From NCBI GenBank assembly GCA_918797485.1, contig CAKKNE010000006.1:3782001-3846000 (forward strand): DNA of 64,000 nt. The letters run 5' to 3'. This DNA comes from Pelagomonas calceolata. Taxonomy: Eukaryota > Sar > Pelagophyceae > Pelagomonadales > Pelagomonadaceae. The position numbers were made by a program, and so were the translations under genes. Positions within the stretch are counted from its first letter, which is position 1. Each line of letters begins with the position of its first letter. This document shows positions 1-8,047 of this stretch, piece by piece. Under the pieces are notes generated by a model. It did not search any database, had not been told where the DNA came from, and saw only the letters and a list, made by a program, of their open reading frames with translations.

Positions 1-1
1 G

Positions 2-1906
2 CTCGATTATGCTTGTGCGGCCGAATTGCCCGAGGACGCGATCGAAGTGCGGACGCAGGCCACACAAAGCCGCGACCCGCGGTCCACGGAGCCGCCGTTG
101 GCGGATCGGCACACCTTCGCCACGTCGTCGAATGAAGACTTGGAGACGAAGCGAATTTTGTGGTCCATGTTGAGTGATCTGGGCCGGGCCGAGGAGGAAA
201 ATCTCAAATTAGTTGTAGAAGCGGACTTCATGGGCGCCTTGCTCATGTATCTAGATGTGGAAGCCTTAGATGCGGCCGACGAGCCCGAGGAATGGGACGA
301 CGACGAGACGGCCGTGTCGCGCGACACGGTCTCGGTGAACGGGCGGCGGATCCCGGGCATCCTGAAGAACCTGGAGCTGACGAAGCTGCATGTCTTACAG
401 CAGCAGGCCATGGCCGTGTTGTTGAATTTGGCGCCGCGGGCGCCGGCGGCATTCCAGAAGCTCCAGGGCCACATTTTGGCACTACGGTTCCTGGACGCGT
501 GCGATGAAGGTAACGACGAAGCCACCCAGAACACCAATGCCACAAGACCGTCGGCGAGAAGTGCCGATGGGTTGGTGAGGGGTGCGTTGATGCTCCTGAT
601 CAGTGTGGTGGGCTTACCGGGCCTCCAGAACGAGCTCGGCAACTTAGATGGGGTCGAGATCATGCTCAAGCGCTTCGCCGATTCAAGGGCGGGCGCGAAC
701 ATGCGGAACGACGCCGTCATGATCCTGGCGAAGCTCTGCGAGAACCACGAGGACAACCAAGCTCGGTTACGGCGGGCGCACGGCGTTTCATTGTTGATCC
801 AGGAGATCGACGCGTACGTCAAACGGCGCGTGCCGGTCACTAGATCGCGCCACAAGAATTTGAGCGAGGCGGCGCGCGACGCCATGCCGTCGTCGTCCTC
901 CGCTGAAAAAGTTGATCCATTGATTGTCGGTGTCCTGGACTGCCTCTGGCACGGCGTCGTGGGCAACAGGCGGTCGGAAGCTCGCTTGCCGCCGGTTGAT
1001 GGTTTGGATGCGCTTCTAGCTTTATTAGAAGTAGGACCGAGGCTCATGCGGCTGCAGGTTTGTGGTGTTTTAGCTGATTTGGCGAGAAACCCCAAGCTCA
1101 TCTCGTACATCCGGGGCTGGCGGTCGGACAAGACCATGCGGTCGACGTGTCAATTGTTAGCACATGCCTGGGAGGACGAGGAGATCCGGCTGGGCTGCGA
1201 TAGAGATCGGGGCGTTTTGAGCGACACGGCGCAGCCTCTAAGGAAGAAAAAACCTTCCCAAAAGGAGGAGAAGATTATTACGACGATCGCTGGAGACAGC
1301 TCGGATTCCGACGAAGAATTAACAGTGGTACAGGCGCCGCCCGCTGATGCTCAAACGACCATGAAGTTCATGCAGCGTTCCGCCGGCGGCGCGCTGCAGA
1401 CGTCGCAGGCCGCGCGCGCCGAGCGGGCTTTGCGGCAGGCCGTCGCCACGCATGATTTGCGGAGCAAGGTCGCGCCGATCTACGCCGCTTTGCTCGCGTC
1501 CGGCGACGCCGGTGATAGTGACGCCCCCGCCGACGACAAAGCTACTTTAAGGATGGTGGGCCACTACGCGCGCTTTATCGACGGCGAGGCTTGGAGTGAT
1601 GTGCAGCACCAGCTCGCGACGGCCGGTGTGAAGCCCGTGGCGGCGGACCGCACGTTGTTGGATTTCAACATCGGCGCGAGCGTCTCGTTGGCCGAAAAAA
1701 CCAAAGCCGACCAAGAAGTTTTGGCAGGAGAGCGCAAGGCCGAGGAGAAGGCGGGAGAGGAGTCCTTCTTCGGCTCGATCCTCAACCAGCGCGACCAGGA
1801 GATCAAGCAGCTCATCATCAAGCGGGACGCGCTCCGGCCCAAGCGGAAGTTGCTTGAACGGCAGGCGGCGCAAGAGGCCGCTGCCTTGGAGGAGGGGGAT
1901 GAATAA
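2..1906 (+). CDS. CFAP69-like armadillo-repeat ciliary protein (5' partial)
   Basis: The frame is open to the left edge, so the start lies outside the window; at least 634 codons are visible, ending at 1906. Most of the protein is helical, Leu-rich armadillo-like sequence (about residues 40-410). An acidic Ser/Asp linker and a charged helical tail of about 150 residues follow, ending in a Lys/Arg/Glu coiled coil. The tail (a KVAPIYAALL segment, then a GEAWSDVQ segment, then VAADRTLLDFN and a coiled coil) resembles from memory the C-terminus of CFAP69, a protein of motile cilia. If right, it acts in the axoneme and the alga is flagellate. It could be another armadillo protein; the family call is moderate, the coding call strong. 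Its stop is 31 bp from the convergent ATG12 stop. Confidence 0.6.
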   Translation, partial: LDYACAAELPEDAIEVRTQATQSRDPRSTEPPLADRHTFATSSNEDLETKRILWSMLSDLGRAEEENLKLVVEADFMGALLMYLDVEALDAADEPEEWDDDETAVSRDTVSVNGRRIPGILKNLELTKLHVLQQQAMAVLLNLAPRAPAAFQKLQGHILALRFLDACDEGNDEATQNTNATRPSARSADGLVRGALMLLISVVGLPGLQNELGNLDGVEIMLKRFADSRAGANMRNDAVMILAKLCENHEDNQARLRRAHGVSLLIQEIDAYVKRRVPVTRSRHKNLSEAARDAMPSSSSAEKVDPLIVGVLDCLWHGVVGNRRSEARLPPVDGLDALLALLEVGPRLMRLQVCGVLADLARNPKLISYIRGWRSDKTMRSTCQLLAHAWEDEEIRLGCDRDRGVLSDTAQPLRKKKPSQKEEKIITTIAGDSSDSDEELTVVQAPPADAQTTMKFMQRSAGGALQTSQAARAERALRQAVATHDLRSKVAPIYAALLASGDAGDSDAPADDKATLRMVGHYARFIDGEAWSDVQHQLATAGVKPVAADRTLLDFNIGASVSLAEKTKADQEVLAGERKAEEKAGEESFFGSILNQRDQEIKQLIIKRDALRPKRKLLERQAAQEAAALEEGDE

Positions 1907-1937
1907 ACAACACTTACAAACAACAAGTTGCGTCGCT

Positions 1938-2261
1938 TCACCCGTACGCGCCCGTCGTCGCGTAGTTGACGACGAGCTCGCCGCCTCTTCCAAAACAGGC
2001 GTAGAGGTGGCCGACGGGCTCGGTAGGGACAGGCGAGAAGGCGCTGTCGCAGTAGAGGAAAAGGCGCTCCGTTTGAGGTAATTGTAATTGCTTCGCGAGG
2101 AACGTCTGCACCGCGTGGAACGGCTCTGTTCCGTTTACCGTGAGTTTTGGTTTTCGTAATAAGGGGGCGGAGCCGACGGCTTTGAAGTGGAGCTTGACGC
2201 GTTCCGGTGGTGGCTGTGGTGCTGCCTCTGCGCCGGGTGCTGGGGATGGCTGTGCTGCCAT
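1938..2261 (-). CDS. ATG12: Ubiquitin-like autophagy protein ATG12
   Basis: A 107-residue protein with a short Ala/Pro-rich N-terminus and then a ubiquitin-like fold (about residues 22-107). Landmarks are KLHFKAVGSAPLL, LFLYCDSAFSPVPTE and GELVVNYATTGAYG, matching the ATG12 signature segments (AFSPxPxE, LVVNY). The protein ends in the Gly that is activated by ATG7, transferred by ATG10 and conjugated to a lysine of ATG5, forming the E3-like complex of autophagosome growth. The usual C-terminal Trp-Gly is Tyr-Gly here. Length suits the compact ATG12 of algae. It is convergent with the upstream gene and divergent from GOS1, sharing a 400-bp intergenic region that holds one palindromic promoter element. 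Confidence 0.93.
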   Translation of the reverse strand: MAAQPSPAPGAEAAPQPPPERVKLHFKAVGSAPLLRKPKLTVNGTEPFHAVQTFLAKQLQLPQTERLFLYCDSAFSPVPTEPVGHLYACFGRGGELVVNYATTGAYG

Positions 2262-2394
2262 GCTGATTTTTCTGACTGTCTGTGAGTGAAATCGATGCGG
2301 ATTTGTTTCGTCGCAGCTCGTGGCACGTCAAAAATAACGGTGCGGTCCAGCGGTAGGCCTTTCGTGCCGCGCTAGCGCCCGGACAAGGAGCCAG

Positions 2395-2417
2395 GCTAGT
2401 GTCTTACAGGACGCTAG
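2395..2417. promoter_or_regulatory. Palindromic promoter element, copy 1 (ATG12/GOS1)
   Basis: GCTAG arms flank a core reading TGTCTTACAGGA. It sits in the divergent gap, 134 bp from the ATG12 start and 245 bp from the GOS1 start. The rest of the gap (2262-2661) holds nothing else recognisable. Confidence 0.7.
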
Positions 2418-2661
2418 ATGCGTCGCGGCGGCAGTTTCTAGAGCTACGGGACAGTCTACATAGGCTCCGGCACGCGCAAGCGTTCTACCGAGACCCAACC
2501 TCAGCGGCTTGCGCTTGCTGCACTCTGCCGGCTGTCGGCAGCTGTATAGACCGACACGCCACTGCTGCAAAAAACTCCTCGGACGCCGCCGACGCGGAGC
2601 GACCTGACGCCACTGACGTGGAGCCAACCCGACGCCAGCCGACGCGGAGCGGTTCGACAAG

Positions 2662-3300
2662 ATGGAGTCCTGGGAGCAGCTGCGAGCGCAAGCGAGGAAG
2701 ATCGAAGGCGACGTGGAACGCGCCCTCCCTCAATTAGCGTCGCTCGCGGCCGACGGCGACAGCGGCGCCGAGGCGCAGCGGCTCCTGAAGACGGTGGAGG
2801 ACCACCTCAAGGCGCTGGCGCGCGTGCGCGACTCGCTGCAGGCCGAGGAGGCGCGCGAGCCGTCGCCGGCGCGCAAGGCCGTCGTCGAGCGGTGTCGCGC
2901 CGTTGTTGTTGATTATTCGTCCGACGTCGGCCGCGTCGCTAAACAACTGCGCAAGAACGCGGACCGGGCGAAGCTCTTCTCGGGCGCGGACGACGTCGTC
3001 GACTTGGAGGGCGGGCCGGACCACCTCAAGGGCGTGCACCGCGAGCGGAAGGCGACGACGAACGCGCTGCGAGGAGTGGGCGACGTCATCGAGCAGGCCC
3101 ACGAGGCGCAGTCGGACCTGGCGTCGCAGCGCGAGACCCTCGAGGGCTCTACAAACACGGCGCAGTCGCTGACGGACCGGCTCCCGTCGATCGACTCGAT
3201 CATCCAGAAAATGCGCCAGAAGAAGTACCGGGAGAACGCCGTCGTCGGCGTGACGGTCGGGTGCTGCGCGTCGTTTTTGCTCTGGGCCGTGCTCACTTGA
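2662..3300 (+). CDS. GOS1: Golgi Qb-SNARE Gos1/GOSR1 (GS28)
   Basis: A 212-residue tail-anchored SNARE. It opens with ESWEQLRAQARKIEGDVERAL, the typical GOS28 N-terminal helix, followed by coiled coil. The SNARE motif runs about residues 125-186, with the zero-layer Gln at Q156 in LASQRETL and then DRLPSIDSIIQKM. A C-terminal membrane anchor spans about 193-211. Gos1 pairs with syntaxin-5, Ykt6 and Bet1-type SNAREs for intra-Golgi and ER-Golgi fusion. The WExLRxQARxLE-type opening favours Gos1 over membrin/Bos1. Length matches the family (about 210-250). Confidence 0.88.
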   Translation: MESWEQLRAQARKIEGDVERALPQLASLAADGDSGAEAQRLLKTVEDHLKALARVRDSLQAEEAREPSPARKAVVERCRAVVVDYSSDVGRVAKQLRKNADRAKLFSGADDVVDLEGGPDHLKGVHRERKATTNALRGVGDVIEQAHEAQSDLASQRETLEGSTNTAQSLTDRLPSIDSIIQKMRQKKYRENAVVGVTVGCCASFLLWAVLT

Positions 3301-3335
3301 TGGTGTGCGCGTAAGATTAAAATACATACGTACAC

Positions 3336-4040
3336 TTATACACTCGGTAGCCGCCCCCAGGCAGCTTCCTGACTACTCAGCTCGCGCTCCGCGACGCCGA
3401 CCTGGAGCAATTCACAATTTCCGCGCGCCACCGTGCAGCGGTGGTTGCAAAAGCGCTCCTCGCCGTTCCAGAGCTCCAGTACGAGGACGCGCCGGCGGCC
3501 GCTCTCCACGCGAGACACGCCGTGGTACTTGTACGACGGGAATATTAACGCGTCGCCGCGTTCGAAGACATGTTCGAGCGTTGAGCCGTCCTCTTCCAAA
3601 GTCTGAAACCGGCCACCCGCATCGGCCTCGCGCAGGCACACGTCCAGCGTGACGACACTTCCGGAGTCGAAGTGCGTCGGATCGTCCAGCCCCGCTCCTT
3701 CGCCGCAGTCGTGCAGTTCGACGCACCGGGTTTCACATTCTCTGGCATTTCCCGAAAAATGCTCGTCGTCGACGTCTTTCGCCAATGTGACCAGGCGATC
3801 GAGCAGCTCGCCAGCTTGCGTTCTCGCGAGGCCGTCGGCGTTGAGATACTGCGTCCGCCACGCCGTCCGCGCCGCGACCGGTGGGCCGTGCACGAGTGCA
3901 TGCGCACTGCCTAGCGCATCGATGGCGTTGAGCGCGCTGTCGTCGAGGAATTTCGGCACTCGTATGACCGGCAGCCTCTGCGCGGCAGCCCGGTCGACCA
4001 ATGCCTTGCGTGCTCGTGCTTGGGCTGCGCGCAGCGCCAT
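3336..4040 (-). CDS. 2OG-Fe(II) dioxygenase (prolyl-4-hydroxylase-like)
   Basis: The 234-residue product is read from the Met at 4040; the frame continues 40 codons upstream but with Cys/Pro-rich, unlikely sequence. It has the double-stranded beta-helix oxygenase core: iron ligands H123-x-D125 (THFDSG) and H173 (YKYHGVSRV), and a downstream Arg near residue 183 for 2-oxoglutarate. No signal peptide is obvious. The substrate is not predictable; P4H-like enzymes of this size act on proteins or small molecules. Its stop is 35 bp from the GOS1 stop. It is divergent from the GST gene, with a palindromic promoter element between them. Confidence 0.8.
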   Translation of the reverse strand: MALRAAQARARKALVDRAAAQRLPVIRVPKFLDDSALNAIDALGSAHALVHGPPVAARTAWRTQYLNADGLARTQAGELLDRLVTLAKDVDDEHFSGNARECETRCVELHDCGEGAGLDDPTHFDSGSVVTLDVCLREADAGGRFQTLEEDGSTLEHVFERGDALIFPSYKYHGVSRVESGRRRVLVLELWNGEERFCNHRCTVARGNCELLQVGVAERELSSQEAAWGRLPSV

Positions 4041-4259
4041 TTCTGAGGAGACTAACGAGCTCTGGTGCCAAGGCGGGCACGAATGCGTCCCTGGGGTGGC
4101 ACAGCTGGCACCAGCAGAGCAGGTCTGCTGGTGTCGCTCAACCTCGAGGTTTCCGAACAAAAGGGCTGAATCGCCCGAGCGAAATGCACAATAGAAGCGT
4201 CTTTCGGTCCCCTTTGTTGCGCAGCGGTGCCGCTGCGGCAGTTTCTCGCAGACAGACGA

Positions 4260-4282
4260 GCTAGCGTATGTAAGACACTAGC
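4260..4282. promoter_or_regulatory. Palindromic promoter element, copy 2 (2OG oxygenase/GST)
   Basis: Reverse-orientation copy: GCTAG arm, then CGTATGTAAGACA, then CTAGC. It lies in a 349-bp divergent gap, 219 bp from the oxygenase start and 107 bp from the GST start. Nothing else is recognised in this gap. Confidence 0.7.
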
Positions 4283-4389
4283 AAGCGGCAAGCCATCCTG
4301 GGGCTGCCACACAACCTGCGCAGACCGAGGCTGCCCAAGTGCGCCAAAACAATTGATCTTTTGACTTCCGCACCGCTCTCCCAGCCGCG

Positions 4390-5310
4390 ATGGTCTTCGT
4401 GACACCTACAACCACAGAAGTGCTCCAGTGGGAAGGGCTGCACCTCTTCCACTTTGAAAGCAGCACATGCAGCAAGAAAGTAAGGACAGTGCTCGCCTTG
4501 AAAGAGTTGAGCTGCACACTGCACCACGTCGACCTCACGACCCACGAGAACAAGACCGAATACTTCCTCGGCATCAATCCACGGGGGCTTGTCCCGGTCC
4601 TGGTGCACGACGGGAAGGTCATACTCGAGTCGAACGACATTGTACAGTACTTAGACGACGCCTTCGGCCCGGACTCACCGATTCCCACGCGCCGTTTATC
4701 AGATGCGAACACGGAGCAGGCGCTCTCGGCCGAGGACGCGCTGCACATGGCGATGCGGACCCTAACCTTCAGCTTCCGCATCCCGTCGGCGCTCGGCCGC
4801 GTGCCGGACGACAGGCTGGCCCTCTACAAGGACCGCGGGGCGAACATTGAGGGCAAGGGGCAGAACCATGGGGAGCAGATAGCGTTCTGGACGGCGTATA
4901 ACCAAAACGGCGGCTGCTCGGGCGACGCCATCGTCCAAGCTTATGACGCGATCCGCGCGGCCTTCGACGGATTGGAAAATGAATTGAATGGCGCCCAATT
5001 TCTGTCCACGGCAGCTGATGCGCTGTCGCTGACGGACGTCGTCTGGTTCCCGACCGTGCGACGGGTGTTCCTCTGCGGCTACGACCTCCGGCGGCACCCG
5101 TCGCTCTGGGCCTGGCACGAACGCATGCGCGCGCATCCCGCCATCGCGCCCTTCGTCGAGCCCATGGGCGGCCTCGGCAACGCGGCCTCGTGGTGGCGTA
5201 CCACGGGCACGACGCTCGGCGTCTGTAGAGGCGCATCGGCGGGCACAGCCCTTCCGGCTAAAGGTTTAAACAACAAATTTAAGCATCACCTGGCGCCTCC
5301 GCGAAGTTGA
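4390..5310 (+). CDS. Glutathione S-transferase family protein
   Basis: A 306-residue protein. The N-terminal thioredoxin-like domain (about 17-95) contains STCSKKVRTVLALKEL, the cis-Pro loop GLVPVLVHDGK and the glutathione-binding ILESNDIVQYLD. A helical C-terminal domain follows (about 110-275) with LSLTDVVWFPTVRR, the N-capping-box region of GSTs. The SxCxxK motif with Cys suggests an omega/lambda-like or Cys-type active site. The specific substrate is unknown. The last 32 bp overlap, tail to tail, the 3' end of the minus-strand double oxygenase gene. Confidence 0.87.
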   Translation: MVFVTPTTTEVLQWEGLHLFHFESSTCSKKVRTVLALKELSCTLHHVDLTTHENKTEYFLGINPRGLVPVLVHDGKVILESNDIVQYLDDAFGPDSPIPTRRLSDANTEQALSAEDALHMAMRTLTFSFRIPSALGRVPDDRLALYKDRGANIEGKGQNHGEQIAFWTAYNQNGGCSGDAIVQAYDAIRAAFDGLENELNGAQFLSTAADALSLTDVVWFPTVRRVFLCGYDLRRHPSLWAWHERMRAHPAIAPFVEPMGGLGNAASWWRTTGTTLGVCRGASAGTALPAKGLNNKFKHHLAPPRS

Positions 5311-6792
5311 TCGCGTCGACGGCGCCCGGCGGCGCCACCGTAACGTAGAAGACGGGTCGCGACGCGTCGCCAGTGTTCGGCAAGCCGCGGTGCAGCGTCG
5401 AATAAGAGAAGAGTACAATGTCCCCTCTTCTAAGTTCCGGCGCGCACTTCTCGTATCGATCATCGCCTTCCAGCGTCGGCGCGTAGGCGACGGCGTGCTC
5501 GTCCGCGTGCGACCGCAGCGCAAATTCTGTAGGGCCTAGGTGAGAGGGCACGTCAACCAGCGGCACGAACGCGTTGTAGAATTCGTCCATGCCGTCGGCG
5601 TGATACAACTGAGGGCCCGCGCCGGGGCGCGAAATGACGCAGCCCGCCGTCGCGACGTCCCACTCGCCTGGATTCGACTCGGCTATGACACGCCTAGCAA
5701 TCCCAGCGACGCGGTCAGCGAGCTCAGACCAGCGCGGATCCGCCGTACTGTCGTCCAGTCGCACGTCGTGGCGGAGCTCCGACCGTCGAGCAAGCGTCGG
5801 CTCGTCAATGGCGGCATCCTGTCCACGGCCGGCGAGTCGATCGTCGAGCGCCTCGACGGCGGCCACGGCATCGCCCTTTTGAACACCAGCAAGCAGCCCG
5901 TCGACCGACCGGAGCACCACGACGCCATATTCACGTAGAGCTGCAGATGCTTCATTTGTTTCGCGGTCCGACGGCGGCGTCGATACCGCGACGGTGATGC
6001 GCGACGTCGGAGTGGCCTGGAGCATCTCGCACGCGAACGCGGCGTCCGCCTCACGTTCCCTCCGCACGACCGCGCCCTCGGCGCACACCCTGGCGAACGT
6101 AGTACACAGCGCCCGAGACTGCAGCCTTCTGAGGTTCGACGCGCGCCCGAGGTCGCGCTGGTGGCGCTCCGACGCGGCGCCGTCGTACCCGTCCACGTTA
6201 ACTTCAAAGCCGTCGATTTCCACGAATCCCACGGCAATAATGCGCGTGCCCCGCGTCGTCCGGCGGCCGCCGTGGCGCGTCTGGCCGGGATGCAGCACGG
6301 CGTCGCCCGCATCCTCGTCGACGCCGTCGAAATCGGCGTCCACGAACGTCGTCGCGCCGCCGTCGAAATCCGACCCGTCCGAGAGCAGCACGTTGAACGA
6401 GAGCGGGCCCGCGTCGCGGTGCGGCGCCAGCTCGGCGCCGTCGCCGGCGTCGGCGTCGTATCGGACGACAAAGGCGTCGATGAGGCACAGTGCCGCCCGG
6501 AACCTCATAACAATGAGCCAGGCGCGCGCGGACCCGCGACCAGACTATCGAATCGAACTGGGGTTCGACGTCGTGCGCTGAAGTATCGAGGGTCGCGTAG
6601 GAGGACGTGGCGGTCCGACGCCCAGGCGGACGGCGGCAGCGCGAGCGCTTTTTCGCCGATGGCCAGCGCGTCTTCTCGGGGTACGCATTGTTTTATGCGG
6701 AACGCGGTGCCCAAACGCCCCGGGTAGATGCGGTGGCTGGTCGAGGACAGCGCGGTCGCCGTCGCCGCGAGGAGAGCGATCATAGCAATCAT
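5279..6792 (-). CDS. Double dioxygenase: P4H-type domain fused to PhyH-like domain
   Basis: The N-terminus from the Met at 6792 starts with a signal-peptide-like segment (MIAMIALLAATATAL). A frame change near 6510-6545 leads into the main 409-codon frame (Met at 6508). In that frame the first oxygenase has H30-x-D32 (APHRDAG) with H79 and R87. The second, phytanoyl-CoA-dioxygenase-like domain has H303-x-D305 (YHADGMD), H373 (STLHRG) and R384. Both sets of iron ligands are complete, so both domains could be active. No intron with suitable phase fits the frame change; a sequencing indel is the simplest reading. The protein is probably ER/secretory or plastid-targeted. Confidence 0.75.
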
Positions 6793-7025
6793 CGATTCTC
6801 GGCCTCGGCCCTCGCGCGCGCCAGTTCAAAGTCGGCCTGGTGGATGGCCTGGTCCAATCGCAGGATGCCCAGGTCGAGCGCCTCCGGTTCGCCCTCGGAC
6901 TCGACCGGCTCGCGCTCGAAGAGGACCCTCGCCGTCGCGCGAAAGAGCAGTGCGAGGTAGGCGCCGATCGTGCTGAAGAGCGCTTGGAAGGTGAGGTGTA
7001 GCGGCGACGGCATTGAGTGGTGCAC
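6789..7025 (-). CDS. Small membrane-associated protein or upstream ORF
   Basis: A 78-codon frame with one hydrophobic segment (about residues 12-32, FQALFSTIGAYLALLF) and an acidic, helical tail rich in Glu and Ala. Its stop overlaps the start of the double oxygenase in an ATGA arrangement. It may be a small protein, an upstream ORF controlling the oxygenase, or part of that gene if an indel intervenes. No family is recognised. Confidence 0.4.
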   Translation of the reverse strand: MHHSMPSPLHLTFQALFSTIGAYLALLFRATARVLFEREPVESEGEPEALDLGILRLDQAIHQADFELARARAEAENR

Positions 7026-7243
7026 TAATTTACGCTGCTGGATGCAACGGCTTGGCGCCAGGATGCTGTACGCTGTAAACTCACAGAGTGCAATCTGTGC
7101 AGTGCAGCCTTTGAGCAGTTCTCTGAGTACTCTGAAGGTTCTGCCGCTGCGGGCTGTAGAAATGGCGAGTACTGATGGGTCGCGCCAGACAAATGATGCC
7201 TGGCGCGCGTTATTGCCGTTTTGCGGTCGGCAAGATGGAATTA

Positions 7244-7273
7244 GCTAGCGGCCTGTACAGGTAAGACACTAGC
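7244..7273. promoter_or_regulatory. Palindromic promoter element, copy 3 (expanded)
   Basis: GCTAGCGGCCTGTACAGG followed by TAAGACACTAGC: the usual reverse copy with about 6 extra bases, creating a perfect CCTGTACAGG sub-palindrome. It is 219 bp upstream of the small minus-strand ORF and just downstream of the next minus gene's stop (7382). Confidence 0.65.
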
Positions 7274-7381
7274 GAGCGGCCAACCAGCGGTCGTTCCAAG
7301 GAGCATCGATCACCGTAATACGGCATCCTCCTCCAGGCAAAAAAGTAGCGCCAATCAAATTACACAGCCACCACGACGCGA

Positions 7382-7888
7382 TCACTCGCCGGTCGTCGAA
7401 GACACGACCTCGACGACGGGCTTCGACCGCAGGATGAGCGACGGTAAGGGCTCCGCCGCCGGCATCTCGAATTTCTTGACGTCGTGCTTTGACGGCTCGT
7501 CGGCCGCGGCGTCGCCGTGGTCCGCGTGTAACGCCGCTTTTTGTGCCTCGCGGCGCTTCCGGGACCGCTCCTCGGCCTCGCGCTTCCGCGCCGCCTTGGC
7601 TTCCGCGAGCTGCGCCTTGCGCGCCTCGACCTCGGCGTTGTGACGAGCGAACTGCGCCGCCTCTTCCTCCGCCTTGGCCTCGCGCAGCAGCGTGATGTGC
7701 GCCTCGAGAAGCGAGTCGTAGCAGCAATATTGTACTTTCTCTGGCGGGAAGAAGCGCTCGAAGGCGCCCAGTCTTACCAATTCCTGGCGCAGCTGATACG
7801 TTGTAAGGCTGCTCACGCTGTGGAGGTCGTATTTAGGCGTCGTCGACGGGTCGTAGGCCTGGTCGCAGACGGTAACGTGCTCCGTCAT
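7382..7888 (-). CDS. Coiled-coil protein of unknown function
   Basis: 168 residues from the Met at 7888 (MTEHVTVCDQAYDPS). The first half is a small globular region with LTTYQLRQELVRLGAF, which resembles a helix-extended-loop-helix (SAP-like) fold. A strongly charged helix rich in Ala/Glu/Arg/Lys (about 80-140) predicts a coiled coil, and the tail is acidic then hydrophobic. The frame extends upstream to 7999 but that part is Arg-rich and likely untranslated. No family was recognised. Confidence 0.6.
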   Translation of the reverse strand: MTEHVTVCDQAYDPSTTPKYDLHSVSSLTTYQLRQELVRLGAFERFFPPEKVQYCCYDSLLEAHITLLREAKAEEEAAQFARHNAEVEARKAQLAEAKAARKREAEERSRKRREAQKAALHADHGDAAADEPSKHDVKKFEMPAAEPLPSLILRSKPVVEVVSSTTGE

Positions 7889-8047
7889 GGTCGTTTCCAC
7901 AAGGGCTGCGTCTCTCAGCCGGCTTTGGGCAGCCTTGGGCAGCAGTTGGGCGTATCTCGGCCGCGCAGCGCATCGAACTCGAGTCGAGATGCCCCGCACG
8001 ATAGCGCCGCGAACGCGCTCGAGCCAAAGTTCACACGAACACTAGAC

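Noticed and set aside
3916-3936. GCATCGATGGCGTTGAG as another introner core
   Set aside because: It lies in uninterrupted coding sequence of the 2OG oxygenase with no splice sites or loss of frame.
7244-7273. The palindrome as a 5'-UTR splice donor (reverse copies contain GTAAGA)
   Set aside because: Most copies lack a preceding AG, forward copies would place it on the wrong strand, and no matching acceptor pattern was seen.
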